From an uncultured Lachnospiraceae bacterium (GTDB taxonomy: Bacteria; Bacillota; Clostridia; Lachnospirales; Lachnospiraceae), in the NCBI GenBank assembly GCA_910578715.1, contig CAJTRL010000103.1:1-6234 (forward strand): 6,234 nucleotides of DNA, read 5' to 3'. Shown one piece after another: positions 1 through 5,094 of the stretch. The notes under the pieces were generated by a model. That model was not told the origin of the DNA and did not search any database. It worked only from the letters and a program-made list of their open reading frames with translations. The translations under genes and the position numbers were made by a program. Each line of letters starts with the position of its first letter. Positions within the stretch are counted from its first letter, which is position 1.

Positions 1-502
1 TTTTATATATTTCTGCCTTATCCCCATTTAATCCCCATTTTTCACGTTCCAGATTTGTAGCATCAATATAATCATCAAAGTATGGCCTGCCGCCAATTAT
101 TTCTCCACTGCTGCGCCTACGCATTCCTGATATACCAGCAAACTGACTGTTTCCTCTAATATCGCTCCAATATCTTAAAATATTCTCCATTGCATCGTCT
201 TCTAAATAATCATCACTATCTACAATAAAAAAAGCATCATAAGAAGACTTTAGTACCCCATAATTGACTGCCCTATGTTTTCCTCCGTTTTTCTGTTGAT
301 AAAACCTGATTTTAAATTGGCGTGTATTCTTAATCCATTGGCTTACTAACTCTGTTATGTTATCCGTTGAACCATCATCCACAATCAGCCATTCAAAAGC
401 ATACTCTGACTGTCTTAATAATGACCGGTACAATTTTTCTATTGCATAAGCTCTGTTATATACGGGTGTAAAGATTGTAATCTTTGCTGCTTCTTCTATC
501 AC
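1..502 (-). CDS. GT2-family (GT-A fold) glycosyltransferase, 3' end cut by window edge
   Basis: This is probably an inverting glycosyltransferase that moves a sugar from a nucleotide-sugar donor onto a growing lipid-linked glycan at the cytoplasmic membrane face; donor and acceptor cannot be read. I translated 167 residues up to the left edge. The N-terminus has the GT2 opening strand ITIFTPVYNRA (8-18). It is followed by the nucleotide-binding VDDGSTDN (41-48), the conserved NGGKHRAVN (72-80) and the metal-binding DXD motif in VDSDD (94-98; D95, D97). GDKAEIYK at 160-167 resembles the acceptor-side part of capsule GT2 enzymes, so perhaps half of the protein is missing. The start is a GTG at 502-500, preceded by AAGGCGG with 8 to 9 bases of spacing; no in-frame ATG lies before the catalytic motifs. 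Only four bases separate it from the stop of the upstream GT32 gene, which suggests translational coupling. The family call is firm and the exact substrate unknown. Confidence 0.9.
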   Translation of the reverse strand, partial: MIEEAAKITIFTPVYNRAYAIEKLYRSLLRQSEYAFEWLIVDDGSTDNITELVSQWIKNTRQFKIRFYQQKNGGKHRAVNYGVLKSSYDAFFIVDSDDYLEDDAMENILRYWSDIRGNSQFAGISGMRRRSSGEIIGGRPYFDDYIDATNLEREKWGLNGDKAEIYK

Positions 503-506
503 TGTA

Positions 507-1601
507 TCAATCCGCCTTTTTTATATTCGTGAACGTCATATTTCTTTTGCCTTCCACCCACGACGCTGCATAATGATGAATCGCATAGGTACTTGTCAGG
601 TCCTTTTCTATTTGTAAACTATAAGGACTCATTCCACATAAAATTCTTGGCGGATATACGGTCATCCCTTTTACAATCTGAAATTCTCCATTACGCTTTA
701 GTCCATGCTTTTCCATAATTTCTGTTTGTATTTCCGGACAAGTTTTGGGTTTTAATGCCCCTTCTACCAAAACAAATCCTATATTATCGTAATATTCTTT
801 AATTTCGTGTAATAAAGCATTATCCTTTTTAGCGCCGAATCCTAATCCATAAGCCACATATTTGCAACTTTCAAAACCACAAAAAGATTCATTCATAAGC
901 ATTTCATCAATATTTTTTATCAATTCAACATCCGTGTCCAAATAAATACCACCATATTCATTAACAATATCAATTCTGGCATAATCAGATACAAATGCCC
1001 ACTTTTTCCTTTTGTATGCCTGTCTGGTATACTGATTTTTATTTACATCATAATTATTCTCGTTCCATTCTATTATTTCATAATCCGGACAGTATCGTTT
1101 CCAGCTCTCCATCCACTTCTGATATTGAGCAGGTATTTCATTTCTCCCGAACCAGCAATAATGAATTGTTTTGGGAATTTGTTTTTTCCGATACAGAGAC
1201 CGTTTCGAGGGAATTTTCACGTTCCATCTGTCATAATCATATTGTGCAATCCGCATAAATGTGTAAATATAATATGTAATGGCATCCAGCTGTTCTATTT
1301 TTTCAAGCTGTTTTATAACTTCTTCATATCCCGCCGTCGTGATTAATATGCAGTCATTCGCCTTAATGTCTATAAGCATCTGTTTCATTGAAATAACAGG
1401 GATACAAACATTATTTACGGTTTTTGCCACGATTTTCATACAGCCTGCGTTATTATCTACCACTGCTTTCACATGCTTCTCCAATTTATACTGCGCAAAT
1501 TCTACCATAAAACTATCAAATGCTTTGCCCGCACCAAAACAATAAATCTGACGTTTTTTCTGCTCTTTTAATTCCAAAATTGATGTCACTCTATACTGCA
1601 T
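507..1601 (-). CDS. GT32-type DXD glycosyltransferase with N-terminal Rossmann-like domain
   Basis: This is a predicted retaining glycosyltransferase of the Gly_transf_sug (Och1-like, GT32) type found in capsule loci, 364 residues from the chosen start. Residues 17 to about 110 form a Rossmann-like unit: strand IYCFGAGK (19-26) with a glycine-rich turn, strand VKAVVDNN (44-51) and strand CILITTA (84-90). A basic linker leads to the catalytic domain at about 141, opening with IPKTIHYCWFG (142-152). It continues with WAFVSDYARIDI (201-212), then GGIYLDTDVEL (217-227), where D222 and D224 are the DXD metal and nucleotide-sugar ligands. It ends with the family's closing HHYAASW (342-348). An ATG at 1631 would add ten residues but has a poor ribosome site; the ATG at 1601 follows AGGGGG by six bases. 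The gene overlaps the upstream GT4 stop by 11 bases. The Rossmann-like part may bind a nucleotide or nucleotide-sugar (inference). The catalytic family is secure and the sugar unknown. Confidence 0.9.
   Translation of the reverse strand: MQYRVTSILELKEQKKRQIYCFGAGKAFDSFMVEFAQYKLEKHVKAVVDNNAGCMKIVAKTVNNVCIPVISMKQMLIDIKANDCILITTAGYEEVIKQLEKIEQLDAITYYIYTFMRIAQYDYDRWNVKIPSKRSLYRKKQIPKTIHYCWFGRNEIPAQYQKWMESWKRYCPDYEIIEWNENNYDVNKNQYTRQAYKRKKWAFVSDYARIDIVNEYGGIYLDTDVELIKNIDEMLMNESFCGFESCKYVAYGLGFGAKKDNALLHEIKEYYDNIGFVLVEGALKPKTCPEIQTEIMEKHGLKRNGEFQIVKGMTVYPPRILCGMSPYSLQIEKDLTSTYAIHHYAASWVEGKRNMTFTNIKKAD
511..518 (-). promoter_or_regulatory. Ribosome binding site deciding the GTG start of the GT2 gene
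   Basis: On the minus strand this reads AAGGCGGA, eight bases before the GTG at 502-500. It lies inside the final codons of the upstream GT32 gene, whose stop is at 507-509. This supports the GTG as the true start and suggests that ribosomes ending the GT32 gene re-initiate here. Confidence 0.65.
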
Positions 1602-2859
1602 ATGGTTCCCCCTGACCTGAAATCTCTTCATAAATATGAATCATCTGTTTCCTATTCTTTTCGGGGTCCGTAAATTGTAATGATGCTTTAACTGAATTGC
1701 CGGATAACGTCTGGCATAACCCTTCTTTGTTTTCAAATATCTTACAAACATAATATGCCAGTAATTCAGGTTCATCGTATGGGTATAAAAAGCCATCCGT
1801 ATTCATGTGAATTCTGTCACAAATTCCCCCGACGTATGATGCTACAGAAGGAACTCCTATTAACATCGCTTCATTCAATGAATTAGGGGAATTTTCCATG
1901 ACTGATGCCAACACAAACACATTGGCTTTCAGATATTGCTCTACCATTTGTCCTTCATCCAGACTGCCGAGAAATGTTATTGCCTTATCCAGCGCCAATT
2001 CTTCGATAAGTTTTTCAATATAAACTGCATAAGCATCCTTTTTCTCCACATTTACAATGTCTATTCCCGCTACAAATACTTGCGTATCCGGGTATTTTCT
2101 TATAATAACCGAAAGCGCCTGCAGAAAATAATGAAATCCTTTAATTGGGTAAGTTGCCTGACTGATAAAGATACTATATTTCTGGCATGTGTCATACCTC
2201 CACAGGCCAGCGTATTCGTAGAAAATATCTCTTAAAATCTCATCACATGAATAGTAATGTACTTTCGGATTTATCGCTTCTACGCATGCTCTGTCCCATG
2301 TTGTTCTCCCAATTACATATCTGACCATTTTAAGGCTTTCTATTTCACATTTGCCACGTTTTACGCGCATTGCCGCTGCCTCTTCCATACTGACAGCTGC
2401 CACTTTTTTCAGACTCCAGTACTTATCTGGTATACCGGAACGGTAATGACCTGCTATTACCGATACAAGTCCTTGTAAATGAATCACAGTCCTATTCAAT
2501 ATTCCCTTATTTCTACATGCCAGCAGCATCGCAGTAGTATGCGGAAATTCTGTTCCCCAGATATGAACGATATTCGGCTGACTTTCTTCCAATATACGTT
2601 CAAAAGAGTTTATCATTTCCATCGAATATTCTTCTACACTATCACGTAAAAAAGTAAAATACATATGCCCGCCGCATACTCCGCTCTTTAACCGGCTCTT
2701 ATCATAAATCGGAAAACACAGGCTGATATTAATCATATCCACGGCTTCCAGCGCATGGAGCATTCCGGTCATCCATCCTCCTGTGCTGGCTCTTTTTATT
2801 CCGAACTCCTGACTGAAATCAGGAAGCACAATATTGCACAGCCACAACACATTTATCAT
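1591..2859 (-). CDS. GT4-type (GT-B fold) glycosyltransferase
   Basis: This is a predicted retaining GT-B glycosyltransferase that adds a sugar to the lipid-linked polysaccharide intermediate on the cytoplasmic side, 422 residues from the chosen start. The N-terminal acceptor half begins with strand INVLWLCNIVLP (2-13) and a glycine loop STGGW (25-29). It contains NIVHIWGTE (96-104) and VIHLQG (125-130). The donor half starts near 229 with IFISQATYPIKG (230-241), the usual phosphate-binding lysine region. It carries the signature ENSPNSLNE (322-330), a full EX7E with E322 and E330, followed by AMLIGVPSVAS. No signal peptide or membrane span is visible. The longest reading starts at 2892, but that ATG has no ribosome site. 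The ATG at 2859 follows GAGGGG by seven bases and places the first beta strand at the N-terminus as in relatives; an ATG at 2874 is less likely. The start lies 25 bases after the SGNH gene's stop, and the 3' end overlaps the GT32 start by 11 bases. Confidence 0.92.
   Translation of the reverse strand: MINVLWLCNIVLPDFSQEFGIKRASTGGWMTGMLHALEAVDMINISLCFPIYDKSRLKSGVCGGHMYFTFLRDSVEEYSMEMINSFERILEESQPNIVHIWGTEFPHTTAMLLACRNKGILNRTVIHLQGLVSVIAGHYRSGIPDKYWSLKKVAAVSMEEAAAMRVKRGKCEIESLKMVRYVIGRTTWDRACVEAINPKVHYYSCDEILRDIFYEYAGLWRYDTCQKYSIFISQATYPIKGFHYFLQALSVIIRKYPDTQVFVAGIDIVNVEKKDAYAVYIEKLIEELALDKAITFLGSLDEGQMVEQYLKANVFVLASVMENSPNSLNEAMLIGVPSVASYVGGICDRIHMNTDGFLYPYDEPELLAYYVCKIFENKEGLCQTLSGNSVKASLQFTDPEKNRKQMIHIYEEISGQGEPYAV
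1608..1613 (-). promoter_or_regulatory. Ribosome binding site deciding the GT32 start
   Basis: On the minus strand this reads AGGGGG, six bases before the ATG at 1601-1599. It sits inside the 3' end of the preceding GT4 gene. It favours this start over the in-frame ATG at 1631, which has only AT-rich sequence in front of it. Confidence 0.7.
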
Positions 2860-2866
2860 TCCTCTA

Positions 2867-2872
2867 CCCCTC
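2867..2872 (-). promoter_or_regulatory. Ribosome binding site deciding the third GT4 start
   Basis: On the minus strand this reads GAGGGG, seven bases before the ATG at 2859-2857. It supports that start over in-frame ATGs at 2892 and 2874. The longer reading would overlap the upstream gene by eight bases, whereas this start leaves a 25-base gap. Confidence 0.65.
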
Positions 2873-2884
2873 ATCAATCTTATC

Positions 2885-3844
2885 TTAACCATCCATAGAT
2901 ATGTAAAGCTCTGAATTTAAAGAAATATAATCAAATCTTCTCCTATGCAGTTCATTCCATATGGCTGCATCTACTGGTGTCACTATAATCAGCGTGTCCG
3001 CCTGGTTCAGCTCATGTAACAAAAAAACATCTTTCGAGGATTCCGCATACTGCTCCGATACAATAAATCCATCAAAAGAATATCCCCTTCTCTCCAGATA
3101 CATCTTAAGCCTTTTTCCCCGGACTCCATTTCCAAAAATATATATTTTTTTATTTCTATAACTATTTAACTTTTTATCCAACTCTTCAAACGTTCCTATC
3201 CGGTTAGAAGAGATACATTTTATTTCTTTAAAAGAGTGCTTTAAAATCACCTCAGCAATATGTTCATAGCATTCTTCATAAAAGTGGCACCAATCGGAAT
3301 GCCTGATTTCGTGATAATCTATTTCCTTATTTAAATCCAAATAAGGAATGTCTAATTTTTCTGAAACGCGCTTTAAAATCTCATTTCGTTCTGCAATCTC
3401 TCTGTTATGATGTAATATGTTCTTTCCATTTGGGTCAACTTCCCTTTCAAATGTCGCGGAAACTGTCATTACATGATGGCTATACTTACTCAGGAAAGTT
3501 AATATTTCATTCGTCCGGTTCTCAAAGCGTTTTGCATCGCTGCATGATTTTGCACATTCAATATGATAGCCGTGATGTGCACCCATCTGGTAAAGAATAC
3601 TGGCATATTGATATGTCGTTTTTGTAAAATAATGCCTTATTTCTTCCATTGCCATATCATCTAAGATACTGTATGACATAGCTATTACATCAACTGCGTA
3701 TTTGTCCGCCATAAAGGAATTCAGCTTCTTCCTCAATTCCCTCGTGACAGAATCTCCTAATAAAATAATTCTTTTTTTATCTGTATTGGCATCTTCAATC
3801 CAATAATTTAACCACTCAATCCTTTCACGCTTATCTACACTCAT
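2885..3844 (-). CDS. SGNH/GDSL hydrolase-like protein with C-terminal Rossmann-like domain
   Basis: This is a two-domain protein, 319 residues from the chosen start. Residues 24 to about 203 resemble an SGNH hydrolase. Block I is ILLGDSVT (27-34) with candidate nucleophile S32. The block III position reads YQMGAHHG (85-92), with no GxND asparagine. Block V is SDWCH (183-187), giving D184 and H187 as the candidate rest of the triad. Residues 232 to about 315 form a Rossmann-like unit: KIYIFGNGVRG (233-243, GxGxxG turn), FDGFIVSE (257-264) and TLIIVTP (284-290). There is no signal peptide or membrane segment, so it is probably cytoplasmic, unlike most secreted polysaccharide esterases. Family members are esterases, deacylases or O-acyltransferases; from the neighbours I infer modification of a sugar or acyl group on the repeat unit. 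An in-frame ATG at 3856 would add four residues, but it lies one base from a hairpin; the ATG at 3844 has GGGA six bases upstream. The domain calls are fairly firm and the reaction unknown. Confidence 0.8.
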   Translation of the reverse strand: MSVDKRERIEWLNYWIEDANTDKKRIILLGDSVTRELRKKLNSFMADKYAVDVIAMSYSILDDMAMEEIRHYFTKTTYQYASILYQMGAHHGYHIECAKSCSDAKRFENRTNEILTFLSKYSHHVMTVSATFEREVDPNGKNILHHNREIAERNEILKRVSEKLDIPYLDLNKEIDYHEIRHSDWCHFYEECYEHIAEVILKHSFKEIKCISSNRIGTFEELDKKLNSYRNKKIYIFGNGVRGKRLKMYLERRGYSFDGFIVSEQYAESSKDVFLLHELNQADTLIIVTPVDAAIWNELHRRRFDYISLNSELYISMDG

Positions 3845-3850
3845 TTTTAT

Positions 3851-3854
3851 TCCC
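3851..3854 (-). promoter_or_regulatory. Weak ribosome binding site for the SGNH-like gene
   Basis: On the minus strand this reads GGGA, six bases before the ATG at 3844-3842. It is the weakest ribosome site in the window; the other downstream genes have AAGGCGG, AGGGGG, GAGGGG or CGGGGG. The alternative ATG at 3856 overlaps this site, and its own upstream region is taken up by an inverted repeat. The start choice is therefore tentative. Confidence 0.4.
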
Positions 3855-3857
3855 ATC

Positions 3858-3875
3858 TGTCTGCTTCAGCAGACA
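3858..3875. repeat. Perfect inverted repeat (7-bp stem, 4-base loop) before the SGNH-like gene
   Basis: The minus strand reads TGTCTGC TGAA GCAGACA, a perfect seven-pair stem with a four-base loop. It ends one base before the possible ATG at 3856 and four bases before the weak GGGA ribosome site. As RNA it could fold next to the initiation region and affect translation, or mark a processing site. It has no following U-run, so it is not an intrinsic terminator. The palindrome is read directly; any role is inference. Confidence 0.55.
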
Positions 3876-3887
3876 TTCAAATCAATC

Positions 3888-3909
3888 GTTGAAAATTTTA
3901 ATTTTCAAC
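3888..3909. repeat. AT-rich inverted repeat just after the second GT gene's stop
   Basis: The minus strand reads GTTGAAAAT TAAA ATTTTCAAC, a perfect nine-pair stem with a four-base loop, starting three bases after the stop codon at 3913-3915. Most pairs are A-U and the sequence after it is CGATTGATTT rather than a U-tract. It is therefore at best a weak pause, processing or mRNA-stability element between two genes of the same operon. Confidence 0.5.
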
Positions 3910-3912
3910 CTT

Positions 3913-5067
3913 TTATACACTTTCCAACATTTTTTTTATCTTTGGGCCCCATATGTGATAGTCAAAGCGCTCCCTGACTGTTTGACGCGCATATTCTGAA
4001 AAACGTTGATATTCCCGTATTGTCATGTCATTCGCCCTTCTTACTGCTTTTCTTATCTCATCTGCGGAGTCCCCTTTCATAAAGATACTGTCTTTCCTGT
4101 CCTGTAAATAGTATTTTGTATAATCTCCTACATCCGAAACAATCGGAACAACTCCACAGGCCATCGTTTCCGGTACTTTACTTGGGAAGTTTGATATCGT
4201 TCTCTGACATACGCTCCTTGCAATTAACAAAAAATGTATTTTCTGATACAGACTAATCAGTTCATCATATTTTATCCAATCATGAACCACTGTATATTTT
4301 TTTAGCCTTTCCCATGTAATGGAATTTATATTTTTCAGAATATATTCTTCCTTGATTCCAAATAAATGTAATTCTATTCTCTGAAGCTCCTTTTCTTCTA
4401 ACCCGGCAAATGCCGAAAGCATGGATTGAACAGAATCTTTTTGAGAAGAAATCATAAAGCGCCATTTATCATATTGCTTTTCTACTGATGGTCTATAATC
4501 ATACTCAGAAAACGGCGGAAAAAGAAACGTTTTTGCTCCCATCTCCTTATAATGCACATCAAGAAACTCACTAATTACGATAATCCCATCATATTTAAGA
4601 TATATTTTATCTACAACATACTTAAAATTTTCATATTTCTCTTCTGTTTCAAAATCCTCACTTCCCCAATATTCCAGGACGCAGACAATGGATTTAACCT
4701 TCCGCTTTTTACAAAATGTCTGCAAATTTTCGTGAAATTTCTGATGATATCCAAGCTGAAAAGAGATGACAATGTCTCCCGAAGCAATTCCAGCCTCTGT
4801 CATTGCCTGAATGCGTTCTTTGCTAAATCCATTTTTCGTTTGTAACACATGGATTTCATTATCGCTGCTCGCCATAATAGGTATTATTTTCATACCTTTA
4901 TAACAGCTTATTTCAGAGGCACTCACATATTTATCATTTGGCCTGACAATCAATATTGGGCAATACCCGGCTTCTTTACATATGATTCCCAGATATTGAA
5001 TATAATTTGCCTGTGCACCACTATGGGGAAATCCATCGCTCGAATGTATAAATACTTTTCTGTTCAT
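3913..5067 (-). CDS. Divergent GT-B (GT4-like) glycosyltransferase
   Basis: This is a predicted cytoplasmic glycosyltransferase of 384 residues, the usual length for a single GT-B enzyme. The N-terminal half begins KVFIHSSDGFPHSGAQANY (4-22), with the loop glycine and a hydrophilic acceptor face. It contains a strand GDIVISF (97-103) and GIIVISEF (161-168), typical of the inter-domain region. The donor half has FMISSQ (204-209) and HLFG (234-237). Its signature is FPSKVPETMACG (294-305) followed by VVPIVSDVGDY (306-316). This resembles the GT4 subgroup with an R...PTKxxEYLAxG pattern (here R284 and E300). The first glutamate of the canonical EX7E is replaced by S292, so the fold assignment is surer than the exact family. 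The start ATG at 5067 follows CGGGGG by eight bases and lies 27 bases after the upstream GT4 stop. Donor and acceptor are unknown; by position it should act in the same repeat-unit pathway. Confidence 0.85.
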   Translation of the reverse strand: MNRKVFIHSSDGFPHSGAQANYIQYLGIICKEAGYCPILIVRPNDKYVSASEISCYKGMKIIPIMASSDNEIHVLQTKNGFSKERIQAMTEAGIASGDIVISFQLGYHQKFHENLQTFCKKRKVKSIVCVLEYWGSEDFETEEKYENFKYVVDKIYLKYDGIIVISEFLDVHYKEMGAKTFLFPPFSEYDYRPSVEKQYDKWRFMISSQKDSVQSMLSAFAGLEEKELQRIELHLFGIKEEYILKNINSITWERLKKYTVVHDWIKYDELISLYQKIHFLLIARSVCQRTISNFPSKVPETMACGVVPIVSDVGDYTKYYLQDRKDSIFMKGDSADEIRKAVRRANDMTIREYQRFSEYARQTVRERFDYHIWGPKIKKMLESV

Positions 5068-5094
5068 CTCTTCATCCCCCGTTCCTGGTTCTGT

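Noticed and set aside
995..1545. Plus-strand open frames of 73-88 codons opposite the GT32 gene
   Set aside because: They lie antisense to a gene with clear GT32 motifs and show no recognisable domain or ribosome site; they are by-products of the opposite strand's codon pattern.
1602..1631. Ten-residue N-terminal extension of the GT32 protein from an ATG at 1631
   Set aside because: That ATG has no credible ribosome site, whereas the ATG at 1601 follows AGGGGG at good spacing.
1936..2478. Plus-strand open frames of 73-99 codons opposite the third GT4 gene
   Set aside because: They are Cys-, Phe- and Tyr-rich translations typical of antisense reading of an AT-rich gene; the minus strand has a complete GT-B enzyme here.
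2860..2892. Eleven-residue N-terminal extension of the third GT4 protein from an ATG at 2892
   Set aside because: There is no ribosome site before 2892, the added residues are basic and unlike family N-termini, and a strong GAGGGG precedes the ATG at 2859.
3888..3909. Possible intrinsic terminator after the second GT gene
   Set aside because: The stem is almost entirely A-U and is followed by CGATTGATTT, not a U-tract, and the next gene continues in the same direction with related function.
4280..4465. Minus-strand 61-codon frame inside the second GT gene
   Set aside because: It is an alternative frame wholly inside a well-supported gene, with no domain signal.
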